Source: Methylotenera_A sp040079935 (GTDB taxonomy: Bacteria > Pseudomonadota > Gammaproteobacteria > Burkholderiales > Methylophilaceae). From it: DNA of 64,000 nt. The translations under genes were made by a program, and so were the position numbers. Below are positions 33,842 to 42,176 of this stretch, piece after piece (the first letter of the stretch is position 1; the number at the start of each line of letters is the position of its first letter). Location: assembly GCA_040079935.1 (NCBI GenBank), contig JBEBJI010000009.1, forward strand, positions 19,013 through 83,012. Reading direction: 5' to 3'. The notes beneath the pieces were generated by a model. The model made no database searches and was not told the DNA's origin. It saw only the letters and a program-made list of their open reading frames with translations.

Positions 33842-34333
33842 TTACTTGTAATAAGCGTATGCAAATACCGCCAACATAATTAGCACTAGCACAATCTTTA
33901 CTGCTAGCGCCAACACAAAACCCAAGCCAGCCGCAATACCAACTGTCGTAGCTTTGCTGGTCGCTTCTTTGCCAGTATTTTTATGCGCAATCAGCTCACC
34001 AATAATGGCACCTATGGCAGGGCCAACTATTAAGCCAACTATGCCGCCTGCAATGCCAACCACAGCACCAATAGCTGCGCCCCACAGTGCATATTTGCTA
34101 GCGCCAAATTTTTTGGCTGTTGCAATAGAAGCCACAAAATCGACCACCCAAGCTAAACCAGCAATGATGCCAATAATGACGATTGTAAAAATACTGACTT
34201 TATCAAAACTATCTGTCCAAGCCGCTAATAACAAGCCTGCAAACACTAGTGGTACGCCTGGTAACATCGGTAAAATAGTACCTGCAACACCAATCACCAC
34301 CAATAAAATTGCAACAATAATCTGCCAATCCAT
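33842..34333 (-). CDS. DUF456 family membrane protein
   Basis: 163 residues, mostly hydrophobic and Gly/Ala-rich, with about four or five membrane segments. The N-terminal VVIGVAGTILPMLPGVPLVFAGLLLAAW and the GAAIGAVVGIAGGIVGLIVGPAIGAIIGE stretch are typical of DUF456. The function is unknown. It is a single gene flanked on both sides by 39-bp palindromes. Confidence 0.9.
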   Translation of the reverse strand: MDWQIIVAILLVVIGVAGTILPMLPGVPLVFAGLLLAAWTDSFDKVSIFTIVIIGIIAGLAWVVDFVASIATAKKFGASKYALWGAAIGAVVGIAGGIVGLIVGPAIGAIIGELIAHKNTGKEATSKATTVGIAAGLGFVLALAVKIVLVLIMLAVFAYAYYK

Positions 34334-34378
34334 TTAAACTCTCCTTAACTTGATAGTATAAAAACAATGTTTAAAGGG

Positions 34379-34417
34379 CTAGTCTGTAAGACTTATGGAT
34401 ATTGGCTCGCAGGGCGA
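34379..34417 (+). repeat. 39-bp palindromic repeat
   Basis: Forward copy with a conserved middle and right half (TTATGGATATTGGCT, GCAGGGC) and an altered left arm. It lies between the DUF456 start and the mtgA stop, downstream of mtgA. Confidence 0.82.
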
Positions 34418-34431
34418 GTTATTTTTAACTT

Positions 34432-35163
34432 TTATGGCAACTCTGCAAAACGCATTCTAGCTTGTATGGTCGCAGTTCTACGATTTAAATAACGCGTACT
34501 TCGGTGATCATCGTAAAAACGTGGTTGCGGTATCATCGCTGCCAGTTTTGCCGATTGCATTTTGCCCAAGCCTGCAGCGCTGGTTTTGTAGTAATGTCGC
34601 GCCGCGGCTTCTGCGCCAAATACGCCGTTTCCCCACTCAATCACGTTCAAATAAATCTCTAAAATGCGGCGTTTGCTCATCATTTTTTCTAACATAAAGG
34701 TGATGATGACTTCTTCGCCTTTACGCCACGGCGTGCGACTGGAAGATAAAAATAAATTCTTAGCGAGCTGCTGACTAATGGTGGATCCGCCTGCGACCAA
34801 TTTGCCTTTTTTCAGATTTTTTTCATAGGCTTTTTCGATGCCTTCCCAATCAAAGCCTTCGTGATGTTTGAATTTGGAATCTTCGCTGGCCACCACTGCA
34901 CGCTTTAGATGATTCGATATTTTGCTGTATTCAACCCATTTGTGTTTTAACTGAGCATCGGGATTTTTTTCCTGCATTACCTGCAAACGCGCATTCATAA
35001 AGGCAGTGGAAGTAGGATTGAATTTTGTCCACCAGCAAATATGCAGAAAAACCCAAAGTTGAAATAGCAGCACAAAAAGCACAAATAGCACAAAAAAACG
35101 CTTAAAAAGCCCGCCCACGCTTAATGAGGCGTTGGGCGATTTGTAAAACAACCAACGAATCAA
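34432..35163 (-). CDS. mtgA: Monofunctional biosynthetic peptidoglycan transglycosylase
   Basis: GT51 enzyme of 243 residues that polymerises lipid II glycan strands without a transpeptidase domain. One N-terminal membrane segment (about 22-45) is followed by the GT51 motifs VVASEDSKFKHHEGFDWEGIEKAYEKN (catalytic Glu in the ED pair), GGSTISQQLAKNLFLS, RKGEEVIITFMLEKMMSKRRILEIYLNVIEWG. Its start overlaps the aroE stop by 4 bases. Confidence 0.95.
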   Translation of the reverse strand: MIRWLFYKSPNASLSVGGLFKRFFVLFVLFVLLFQLWVFLHICWWTKFNPTSTAFMNARLQVMQEKNPDAQLKHKWVEYSKISNHLKRAVVASEDSKFKHHEGFDWEGIEKAYEKNLKKGKLVAGGSTISQQLAKNLFLSSSRTPWRKGEEVIITFMLEKMMSKRRILEIYLNVIEWGNGVFGAEAAARHYYKTSAAGLGKMQSAKLAAMIPQPRFYDDHRSTRYLNRRTATIQARMRFAELP

Positions 35164-35993
35164 TTAGCGTTTCTCAGCATAGTTATCACTGGCGCGGTTT
35201 GTGGTCGCACACCACGCCAAATGTAGAAAGCTTCCGCAGCTTGTTCTACTAGCATTCCCAAACCATCTGCCACCTGCGCGCCATTTTCTTTTGCAAACTT
35301 CATAAATGGCGTTTCACGACCGTACATCATCTCGTAAGCTAAACAACCTACTGCAAAAATATTGTTGGAAATAGGTAAGGCAACATCACTTAAGCCTGTA
35401 GAAGTGGCGTTAATGACAATATCAAACTGACCTTGTAACTCTTCAAAACTGCTGGCACTAGCTTTTTTAGGTGATTTATTCACCATTTTTTGCGCTTTAT
35501 CTAATGTGCGATTAGCGACCACCAGTGTTTCAGGTTTTTGCTCTAAAATGGGTTGAAAAACGCCTTCTGCAGCACCACCTGCCCCAAGAAGCAATACCCG
35601 CTTGCCTTGCAGGGCAACACCTAAATTCTTGGTAATATCGTTTATTAAACCAATGCCATCTGTATTATGACCTTGAATATTTTTTTGATTGAGAATGAGG
35701 GTATTTGCAGCATCCGCCGATTGCGCCTGCGGTGAGAGTGAATCGCTAAGTAAAAATGCCTGCAATTTAAATGGCACGGTAATATTGACACCTTTGTAGC
35801 CATCGTCAATTAGTCTGCGAACTGTCACCTCGAACTCATCCAACGGCGCTAAAATTGCCTTGTAGCTAATATCTTGACCCGTTTGTTTGGCAAATGCCTG
35901 ATGAATTTGTGGCGATTTGCTGTGCGCGATAGGGTTGCCCACGACCGCGTAGCGGTCAACAGCAATTAAAGGCTTGGCATACTTGTCTGTCAA
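35160..35993 (-). CDS. aroE: Shikimate dehydrogenase (NADP+)
   Basis: Reduces 3-dehydroshikimate to shikimate. It has 277 residues. The substrate site VVGNPIAHSKSPQIHQAFA and NITVPFK (catalytic Lys), and the nucleotide-binding LLGAGGAAEGV, are intact. It is coupled to mtgA, as in other betaproteobacteria, and away from aroB/aroK. Confidence 0.96.
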   Translation of the reverse strand: MTDKYAKPLIAVDRYAVVGNPIAHSKSPQIHQAFAKQTGQDISYKAILAPLDEFEVTVRRLIDDGYKGVNITVPFKLQAFLLSDSLSPQAQSADAANTLILNQKNIQGHNTDGIGLINDITKNLGVALQGKRVLLLGAGGAAEGVFQPILEQKPETLVVANRTLDKAQKMVNKSPKKASASSFEELQGQFDIVINATSTGLSDVALPISNNIFAVGCLAYEMMYGRETPFMKFAKENGAQVADGLGMLVEQAAEAFYIWRGVRPQTAPVITMLRNAN

Positions 35994-36004
35994 TTTGTTA
36001 AACC

Positions 36005-36454
36005 TTAATTATTCCAGGGCAAACCAGCTTTTTTCCAGCCATTGATTAATGTGCGTTGTTTTTCTGCATTTGCTTCGCCTTCAAAGCCTTCTAGCATATT
36101 GTATGCTTCAGTGAAGCCTAACTTTGCTGCTGTTGCGGCAGCATTATGTGAGCGCCCACCAGTGCGACACATAAAAATAACCAACGCTTCCTTATCAACT
36201 TGCATCTCTAAATGCGTCGCAAAATCAGGGTTGGCAACCATGCCTGGGTAGAACGCCCACTCAATGTGTGCTGCACTAGGGACTTTACCTACCAAATCTA
36301 GTTCCGCCTCGCTGCGCACATCCACCAATTTAGCGTGTAGCGTTTTTTGCAATATTTCATATGCCTCTTGCGGCGTAAGCGCGCCTGCGTAAGGCAAGTT
36401 TGATTCTTCTGCACGTTTTTTTGCGCGCTCAAGTATTTTGCTCATCGTTTCCAT
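36005..36454 (-). CDS. Rhodanese-like domain protein
   Basis: A single rhodanese domain with active-site loop CRTGGRS. The ATG at 36454 is chosen because AAAGGAG lies just upstream and it gives 149 residues beginning METMSKILERAKKRAEE; a longer frame to 36529 has no comparable site. Sulfurtransferase activity on cyanide or thiols is typical for the family; the physiological substrate is unknown. It may share the aroE-mtgA transcript (11-base gap). Confidence 0.87.
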   Translation of the reverse strand: METMSKILERAKKRAEESNLPYAGALTPQEAYEILQKTLHAKLVDVRSEAELDLVGKVPSAAHIEWAFYPGMVANPDFATHLEMQVDKEALVIFMCRTGGRSHNAAATAAKLGFTEAYNMLEGFEGEANAEKQRTLINGWKKAGLPWNN

Positions 36455-36528
36455 TTCAAACTCCTTTAACTGCATTTGCTTGTACAAATTATAGCGCGAA
36501 ATCAAATGCAACAATGGCAATCCTGCCA

Positions 36529-36575
36529 TGCACTAATATGGTGCTATTTTAAAGCTTATGCACTTTTTTTGAGCA
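36529..36575 (+). promoter_or_regulatory. NtrC-binding enhancer sites upstream of glnA
   Basis: TGCACTAATATGGTGCT (36529-36545) matches the NtrC consensus TGCACCA-N3-TGGTGCA at 12 of the 14 fixed positions. A weaker second site (TGCAC, seven bases, GAGCA; 36559-36575) follows 30 bases further, about three helical turns. They lie 60-110 bases upstream of the sigma-54 promoter, the usual distance. ntrB and ntrC are encoded just downstream of glnA. Confidence 0.75.
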
Positions 36576-36635
36576 TATGAATTTTCATGTTTTTGCTAAG
36601 TGAATGACTAAAAACCAATTTTTTCTATTTTTTGC

Positions 36636-36650
36636 TGGCACAGTTCCTGC
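36636..36650 (+). promoter_or_regulatory. Sigma-54 promoter of glnA
   Basis: TGGCAC, five bases, CTGC: the -24 element is perfect and the -12 element differs from TTGC by one base. It lies 79 bases ahead of the glnA start codon. Together with the NtrC sites it indicates nitrogen-regulated transcription. Confidence 0.75.
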
Positions 36651-36728
36651 TAAAATACTGTGCTTATAAAGTTTTGTAGTAAAAATTTAATTAATTTGTT
36701 TTGTCCAAATATCGTCTAGGAGATTCTG

Positions 36729-38138
36729 ATGTCAGTGGCTAAAGTAATGAAAATGGTAAAAGATAACGATATCAAGTTTGTTGATTTTCGTTTTACCGAT
36801 ACGCGCGGTAAAGAACAGCACGTTTCCGTGCCCGTTTCTCACTTTAATGAAGAAAAATTTACTGAAGGTCATGCATTTGATGGCTCTTCAATTAGCGGTT
36901 GGAAAGGTATTCAAGCATCTGACATGCAATTAATGCCAGACCCAACCACCGCGAATATCGACCCATTTATGGACGAGCCAACACTGATTTTAACTTGCGA
37001 TGTGGTTGACCCAACCGATGGCAAAGGCTACGAGCGCGACCCACGTAGCTTGGCAAAACGCGCTGAAGCGTATTTAAAATCAAGCGGCTTGGGCGATACC
37101 GCTTATTTTGGTCCAGAACCAGAATTCTTTATTTTTGACAGCGTGCAATGGTCATCTAGCATGCAAGGCTCTAGCGTTAAAATTAATTCAGAAGAAGGCG
37201 CATGGGCATCTGGCGATACCTTTGAAGGCGGCAACACAGGACATCGCCCAGCGGTTAAAGGCGGTTATTTCCCAGTGCCTCCAGTTGATTCATTGCAAGA
37301 TATTCGCTCAGCCATGTGTATGACGCTTGAAGAAATGGGTGTGCCAGTTGAGGTGCATCACCATGAAGTGGCTACGGCTGGCCAATGTGAAATCGGTACA
37401 AAGTTCAGCACATTAACGCAACGTGCGGATTGGACGCAATTGCTTAAATACGTCGTGTTAAACACTGCACACGCTTACGGCAAAACAGCGACATTTATGC
37501 CAAAACCAATCGTTGGTGATAACGGTAGCGGTATGCACGTGCATCAATCTATTTGGAAAGATGGCAAAAACTTGTTTGCAGGCAATGGCTATGCGGGTTT
37601 AAGCGAGTTTGCCTTGTTCTACATTGGCGGAATTATCAAACACGCACGCGCTTTAAACGCTATTACCAACCCAGGTACGAACTCATACAAACGCTTGGTT
37701 CCAGGCTTTGAGGCACCAGTTAAATTGGCTTATTCAGCTAAAAACCGCTCTGCTTCTATCCGTATTCCATTTGTACATGGCGAAAAAGCACGTCGTATTG
37801 AGGCGCGTTTTCCTGACCCAATCGCTAACCCGTACTTGGCATTTAGCGCGTTGATGATGGCTGGTTTAGATGGCGTACAAAACAAAATACACCCAGGCGA
37901 GCCAGCAACCAAAGACTTATACCATCTTTCTGCAGAAGAAGATGCGCAGATTCCAACCGTATGTTCTTCATTAGACCAAGCGCTTGAGTATTTGGATAAA
38001 GATCGCGAATTCTTAACCCGTGGCGGTGTATTTACGGATGACTGGATTGATGCTTACATTGAATTAAAAATGGAAGAAGTCACCAAAATGCGTATGACAC
38101 CACACCCAATTGAGTTTGGTATGTACTACAGCTGTTAA
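36729..38138 (+). CDS. glnA: Glutamine synthetase, type I
   Basis: 469 residues, dodecameric GSI type. Visible signatures are the N-terminal FDGSSISGWKGIQASDM, the metal-site EPEFFIFD and GHRPAVKGGYFPVPPVD, KPIVGDNGSGMHVHQS, the loop NPGTNSYKRLVPGFEAP, and the adenylylation tyrosine in KDLYHLSAEE. The enzyme is therefore probably controlled by covalent adenylylation as well as by NtrC/sigma-54 at the promoter. Confidence 0.98.
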   Translation: MSVAKVMKMVKDNDIKFVDFRFTDTRGKEQHVSVPVSHFNEEKFTEGHAFDGSSISGWKGIQASDMQLMPDPTTANIDPFMDEPTLILTCDVVDPTDGKGYERDPRSLAKRAEAYLKSSGLGDTAYFGPEPEFFIFDSVQWSSSMQGSSVKINSEEGAWASGDTFEGGNTGHRPAVKGGYFPVPPVDSLQDIRSAMCMTLEEMGVPVEVHHHEVATAGQCEIGTKFSTLTQRADWTQLLKYVVLNTAHAYGKTATFMPKPIVGDNGSGMHVHQSIWKDGKNLFAGNGYAGLSEFALFYIGGIIKHARALNAITNPGTNSYKRLVPGFEAPVKLAYSAKNRSASIRIPFVHGEKARRIEARFPDPIANPYLAFSALMMAGLDGVQNKIHPGEPATKDLYHLSAEEDAQIPTVCSSLDQALEYLDKDREFLTRGGVFTDDWIDAYIELKMEEVTKMRMTPHPIEFGMYYSC

Positions 38139-38152
38139 GTTAAGTTTGTTTA

Positions 38153-38169
38153 TGCACCAAAATAGGGCG
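38153..38169 (+). promoter_or_regulatory. NtrC-like site upstream of the DUF4124-ntrBC genes
   Basis: TGCACCAAAATAGGGCG matches the left half of the NtrC consensus perfectly and the right half partly. It lies between glnA and its terminator, so NtrC could repress or tune the ntrBC transcript. AAAATAG here also pairs with CTATTTT at about 38182-38188, so it may simply be part of an RNA hairpin. Confidence 0.3.
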
Positions 38170-38192
38170 GACTACACTGCGCTATTTTGTAG

Positions 38193-38217
38193 AAAGGCAG
38201 CTCAGGCTGCCTTTTTT
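38193..38217 (+). terminator. Rho-independent terminator of glnA
   Basis: AAAGGCAGC, a 3-base loop, GGCTGCC and a run of six T, 55 bases after the glnA stop. It separates glnA from the DUF4124-ntrBC genes. Confidence 0.88.
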
Positions 38218-38327
38218 CATTTTTGCTTGTTGTAAGTAGCGCACTTATTTCTTTTTGAGCGAAAACAGTCAACCAAAATAGCCAATACTTCGTTGCTAAC
38301 TGTAAGAGTCTCATCTAAACTATTGGT

Positions 38328-38837
38328 ATGAATAAACAAATTACTTTTTTAAGCATTTTTTTATCGGCCTTAATGCTGCCCCAATTAGCGCATGCTGAAA
38401 TCTATAAACATGTAGATGCCGAAGGACGCATAACCTATTCTAACGTAAAAATTAAAGGCGCAAAAAAACTGCAATTAGAGCCTGCAGATACCAACTTTGG
38501 TACTGATTCTAGTGGCGAAAAAAAACGCACACCATCAACACGAACAGCAACACCAGCAAGCTTTCCCAAGGTGGATGAAGGTACACAAAATCAACGCGAT
38601 GGCAAACGTAAAGAGATATTACAAAGCGAATTAGACGGCGAGAAAAAAGCGCTGGAAAACGCCAAAAAAGCTTATGAAGAAGGCGCTTCTAACCCCGAAG
38701 TTTATAAAACCAAAGATGGTAAAACCATGCGCAACGTGCCTAAATTTGACGAAAAAATGAAGGGCTTACAAGCTGAAGTGGATGCGCATCAACGTAATAT
38801 TGAGTTATTAGAAAAAGAAATTAGCAATATAAATTAG
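38328..38837 (+). CDS. DUF4124 domain-containing periplasmic protein
   Basis: 169 residues. A signal peptide (about 23 residues, ending AHA) is followed by the DUF4124 start EIYKHVDAEGRITYSNVKIKGAKKL and a Lys/Glu-rich coiled region (about 95-169). The family is common beside ntrBC in betaproteobacteria; its role is unknown. It lies about 100 bases upstream of ntrB. Confidence 0.85.
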   Translation: MNKQITFLSIFLSALMLPQLAHAEIYKHVDAEGRITYSNVKIKGAKKLQLEPADTNFGTDSSGEKKRTPSTRTATPASFPKVDEGTQNQRDGKRKEILQSELDGEKKALENAKKAYEEGASNPEVYKTKDGKTMRNVPKFDEKMKGLQAEVDAHQRNIELLEKEISNIN

Positions 38838-38940
38838 TCAAATCGTTTCAGTTTTAGACCAGCATCAAAGCTGGCTTGCCTTTTGCTTATGCTTAAGTAT
38901 GCACCCAAGCAATTATTCAGTTGTTATACAATCATAAGCC

Positions 38941-40035
38941 ATGCTACAAAATATTCCTTCAGGTTTTGCTGGTTTAGAGCATCTCGCCACTGCGGTGATA
39001 TTGCTCAATCAATCACACAAAGTGGTTTATGCCAACCCAAGCGCAGAAATTTTATTCGCGCTAAGTGCCACACAAATTCATGGCAGCCATATTTCAGAAG
39101 TGTTTTTACATTGCGAAATCTTGCAAATAGCGATTGATAATGCGGTTAAAAATGATAGCCCGTATCGCGAGCACGAATTTGCAATTACTACCGTGAGGCA
39201 ACAATCATTTGCCGTTACTTGCACGGTAACACCTGTGGATATTGGCGAAGCAACTTTATTGCTTGAGTTTCAGCAGATGGATCAGCAGCTTCGCATCGCC
39301 CGCGAAGAGCGCATGCTGATTCAGCAGCAAGCCAATTCTGAGCTTTTACGAAATCTTGCACATGAGATTCGCAATCCTTTAGGCGGCCTGCGCGGCGCGG
39401 CGCAATTGCTAGAACACGAGTTGCCAAACCCAAATCTGCGTGAGTACACACAAGTAATTATTAAAGAAGCCGATAGGCTGCAAAGCTTAATGGATAGGCT
39501 GTTGGTGCCACATCGCGTGCCGAAATATGAATCTACGAATATTCATGAGGTGCTTGAGCGCGTGCGCAGTTTGCTACTTGCTGAATCACCCAACAACATC
39601 AAGGTTAAGCGCGATTACGATACCAGCTTGCCCGAATTAATTGGTGATCGCGAAAAACTCATTCAAGCCGTGCTTAATATAGCACGCAACGCTGTGCAAG
39701 CCATGCAATCTGCTGGCACACCAAATGCGGAAGTTGTATTAAGAACCCGTGCAGAACGCCAAGTCACACTCGCTAAAAAGCGTTATCGAGTCGCCATAAA
39801 ATTACAAATTATCGACAATGGACCAGGCATTTCTGCCGACATTCGCGATAAAATCTTTTACCCTCTAGTGTCTGGACGCGAGGGTGGAAGCGGCCTTGGG
39901 CTTGCCCTAGCACAAACTTTTATTACACAACATCACGGCATGATTGATTGTGAAAGTCAACCTGGCAATACTTGCTTCACCATTTTGTTACCAGTTGAGA
40001 GTACCGTCATGAAGCACGCAAACATTCAACAATAA
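38941..40035 (+). CDS. ntrB: Nitrogen regulation sensor histidine kinase NtrB
   Basis: 364 residues without membrane segments. A PAS domain (about 10-110) is followed by the H-box LAHEIRNPLGGLRGAAQLLE with the phosphorylated H141, the N-box LIQAVLNIARNAVQAM, and the G-boxes DNGPGISADIRDKIFYPLVSGREGGSGLGLAL. It phosphorylates NtrC under nitrogen limitation, under control of PII. ntrC follows 31 bases after its stop. Confidence 0.95.
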   Translation: MLQNIPSGFAGLEHLATAVILLNQSHKVVYANPSAEILFALSATQIHGSHISEVFLHCEILQIAIDNAVKNDSPYREHEFAITTVRQQSFAVTCTVTPVDIGEATLLLEFQQMDQQLRIAREERMLIQQQANSELLRNLAHEIRNPLGGLRGAAQLLEHELPNPNLREYTQVIIKEADRLQSLMDRLLVPHRVPKYESTNIHEVLERVRSLLLAESPNNIKVKRDYDTSLPELIGDREKLIQAVLNIARNAVQAMQSAGTPNAEVVLRTRAERQVTLAKKRYRVAIKLQIIDNGPGISADIRDKIFYPLVSGREGGSGLGLALAQTFITQHHGMIDCESQPGNTCFTILLPVESTVMKHANIQQ

Positions 40036-40066
40036 ATTGCAACAAAAGGCAAAGACTGAGAAATAT

Positions 40067-41455
40067 ATGAAACCAATTTGGATTTTAGACGACGATAAAT
40101 CAATTCGCTGGGTGTTTGAGAAAGCGCTTGCACGCACGGATATGGAGTTTAAAACTTTTTCTTCTGTAGCCGAGGCGCTTAACGCCTTAAATCGTGAACA
40201 GCCGCAAGTGATTGTCAGTGACATCCGCATGCCTAATGGCTCTGGGCTCGATTTTTTGGCCGAAGTAAAGCAAAGGTTTCCTGATATTCCAGTGATTATT
40301 ATGACCGCGTATTCTGACCTAGAAAGTGCGGTGGCGGCATTTCAAGGAGGCGCGTTTGAATATTTAGCCAAGCCTTTTGATGTTGACCAAGCGATTGACG
40401 TAATCAAGCGCGCGGTAGAAGAAAGCATGCGCCAAGCGGTGGACAATGTGGCGCTAGAAGAAACCCCCGAAATCATTGGCCAAGCACCTGCCATGCAGGA
40501 GGTTTTTCGCGCCATTGGCCGCCTAAGCCGTTCGCATGCTACGGTACTTATAAACGGAGAATCGGGCAGCGGTAAGGAGTTAGTCGCCAGCGCCTTGCAT
40601 AAACATAGCCCACGCGCGGAAAAGCCCTTTATTGCCATCAATACAGCGGCCATTCCTAAAGATTTATTAGAATCAGAGTTATTTGGTCACGAACGGGGCG
40701 CATTTACTGGTGCTGCGGCCGCGCGGCGCGGACGTTTTGAGCAAGCAGATAACGGAACACTTTTTTTAGATGAAATCGGCGATATGCCAGCAGATTTGCA
40801 AACACGCTTGCTGCGCGTATTAAGTGATGGTCAATTTTACCGTGTTGGCGGTCACCAACCGCTTAAGGTAAATGTGCGCGTGATTGCTGCCACCCATCAG
40901 GATTTGGAAGAACGCGTAAAACTAGGGCTGTTCCGGGAAGACTTATTTCACAGGTTGAATGTCATTAGATTAAGATTGCCGCCACTACGCGAACGTCGCG
41001 AAGATATCCCGCACCTTGCCAAACATTTCTTAGCTCATAGCGCGCAAGAACTGGGGGTAGAACCAAAGCAACTCTCAGCCGCTGCTTTACGTTATTTAAG
41101 CGCCGTTAATTGGAGCGGCAACGTGCGCCAGCTAGAAAACGTATGCCACTGGCTCACTGTGATGGCACCGGGGCAAAATGTAGATGTAGCTGATTTGCCG
41201 CCTGAACTAAAAGAGGATGGTTCAAAATCTTCTGGCACAAACTCATGGCAAGAAGCCTTAGCTGCAGAAGTAGCGGATGCGCTAAACCGCGGTGAACAAA
41301 ATGTATTGGAAGCGCGCACTAATGACTTTGAGCGTGTGATGATCACCAAGGCCTTGCAACACACCGATGGCAGGCGCATAGAAGCCGCTAATCAGCTGGG
41401 CATGGGACGCAACACACTCACGCGGAAAATTCAAGAATTAGGGATTGATGATTAA
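40067..41455 (+). CDS. ntrC: Nitrogen regulation response regulator NtrC
   Basis: Sigma-54-dependent activator of 462 residues. Receiver domain (about 1-120) with phospho-acceptor D52 in VIVSDIRMPNGSG; AAA+ domain (about 140-375) with Walker A GESGSGKELVA and the sigma-54 contact loop GAFTGA; Fis-type helix-turn-helix at the C-terminus (EAANQLGMGRNTLTRKIQELGI). The ATG at 40067 is chosen as it gives the canonical N-terminus MKPIWILDDDKS; a TTG 30 bases upstream is less likely. It is the probable regulator of the glnA promoter. Confidence 0.96.
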   Translation: MKPIWILDDDKSIRWVFEKALARTDMEFKTFSSVAEALNALNREQPQVIVSDIRMPNGSGLDFLAEVKQRFPDIPVIIMTAYSDLESAVAAFQGGAFEYLAKPFDVDQAIDVIKRAVEESMRQAVDNVALEETPEIIGQAPAMQEVFRAIGRLSRSHATVLINGESGSGKELVASALHKHSPRAEKPFIAINTAAIPKDLLESELFGHERGAFTGAAAARRGRFEQADNGTLFLDEIGDMPADLQTRLLRVLSDGQFYRVGGHQPLKVNVRVIAATHQDLEERVKLGLFREDLFHRLNVIRLRLPPLRERREDIPHLAKHFLAHSAQELGVEPKQLSAAALRYLSAVNWSGNVRQLENVCHWLTVMAPGQNVDVADLPPELKEDGSKSSGTNSWQEALAAEVADALNRGEQNVLEARTNDFERVMITKALQHTDGRRIEAANQLGMGRNTLTRKIQELGIDD

Positions 41456-41463
41456 AAAAAACA

Positions 41464-41502
41464 ATGCCCTGCAAGCCTTATGGATATTGGCTTGCAGGGC
41501 AT
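41464..41502 (+). repeat. 39-bp palindromic repeat, perfect copy
   Basis: The best copy: arms ATGCCCTGCAAGCC and GGCTTGCAGGGCAT are perfectly complementary over 14 bases around the 11-base loop TTATGGATATT. It begins 8 bases after the ntrC stop, between the convergent ntrC and cysC genes. It could act as a transcript end or as a structured RNA tail. Confidence 0.92.
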
Positions 41503-41516
41503 TAAATTAAAATAGC

Positions 41517-41577
41517 TGTCATGCTGAACTTGATTCAGCATCTAGCCACGAGATTGCGGGTCAAGCCCGCAATGACA
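41517..41577. repeat. Pair of inverted GTCAT-type hairpin units
   Basis: Plus-oriented unit 41517-41543 (TGTCAT, stem GCTGAA, CTTGA, TTCAGC, ATCT) and minus-oriented unit 41551-41577 (TGTCAT, stem TGCGGG, CTTGA, CCCGCA, ATCT) face each other with seven bases between. The two outer ends TGTCAT/ATGACA form a terminal inverted repeat. The pair lies just past the cysC stop. Confidence 0.85.
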
Positions 41578-41582
41578 AGACT

Positions 41583-42176
41583 TCATGCAATGATGCCACG
41601 CGCTCTAAGATAATTAATTACCTTATTGGCGCAAACTTCTAGTGATTCTGCACCCGTATCTAGCGTCAATTCTGGTGATAATGGCAGCTCATATGGTGAA
41701 GATATACCTGTAAAATCCTTAATTTCGCCCCGTCTTGCTTTAGCGTAAAGCCCTTTTATATCTCGCTGCTCGCATACACTCAAGCTTGCTTTACAGTATA
41801 TTTCAACAAACTCACCACTTTTAACTAAATTGCGCACACGGTCCCGATCCGCCTGAAATGGGGAAATAAACGCTGTGAGTGCAATGATGCCCGCCTCTAA
41901 AAACAATTTACTCATCTCGCCAATTCGACGAATATTTTCTTGTCTATCATTCGCCGAGAAACCCAAATCGGCACATAAGCCATGGCGGACGTTATCACCA
42001 TCAAACACATAAGTGCGGCAACCCGCGTCAAATAGAGCTTTTTCCACTGCATGTGCAAGGGTAGATTTACCCGCTCCGGATAAACCAGTAAACCACAAAA
42101 TCACACTTTTATGACCCGCCTGTTGCTGCCTATCTGCTTGCTGAACTAAGCTTTGATGTTGATAAATATTGTTCAT
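41583..42176 (-). CDS. cysC: Adenylylsulfate kinase
   Basis: Phosphorylates adenosine 5'-phosphosulfate to PAPS. It has 197 residues; the P-loop is GLSGAGKST (31-39), followed by the family stretch YVFDGDNVRHGLCADLGFSANDRQENIRRIGEM and FISPFQADRDRVR. No ATP sulfurylase gene is adjacent. It overlaps the stop of the upstream DUF6445-like gene by one base (TAATG). A sulfotransferase gene 3.3 kb away could use the PAPS. Confidence 0.94.
   Translation of the reverse strand: MNNIYQHQSLVQQADRQQQAGHKSVILWFTGLSGAGKSTLAHAVEKALFDAGCRTYVFDGDNVRHGLCADLGFSANDRQENIRRIGEMSKLFLEAGIIALTAFISPFQADRDRVRNLVKSGEFVEIYCKASLSVCEQRDIKGLYAKARRGEIKDFTGISSPYELPLSPELTLDTGAESLEVCANKVINYLRARGIIA

Noticed and set aside
35600..35620. 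Short match (TTGCAGGGCA) to the 39-bp palindrome inside aroE
   Set aside because: Only about 11 bases match, there is no second arm or loop, and the encoded residues are ordinary AroE sequence.
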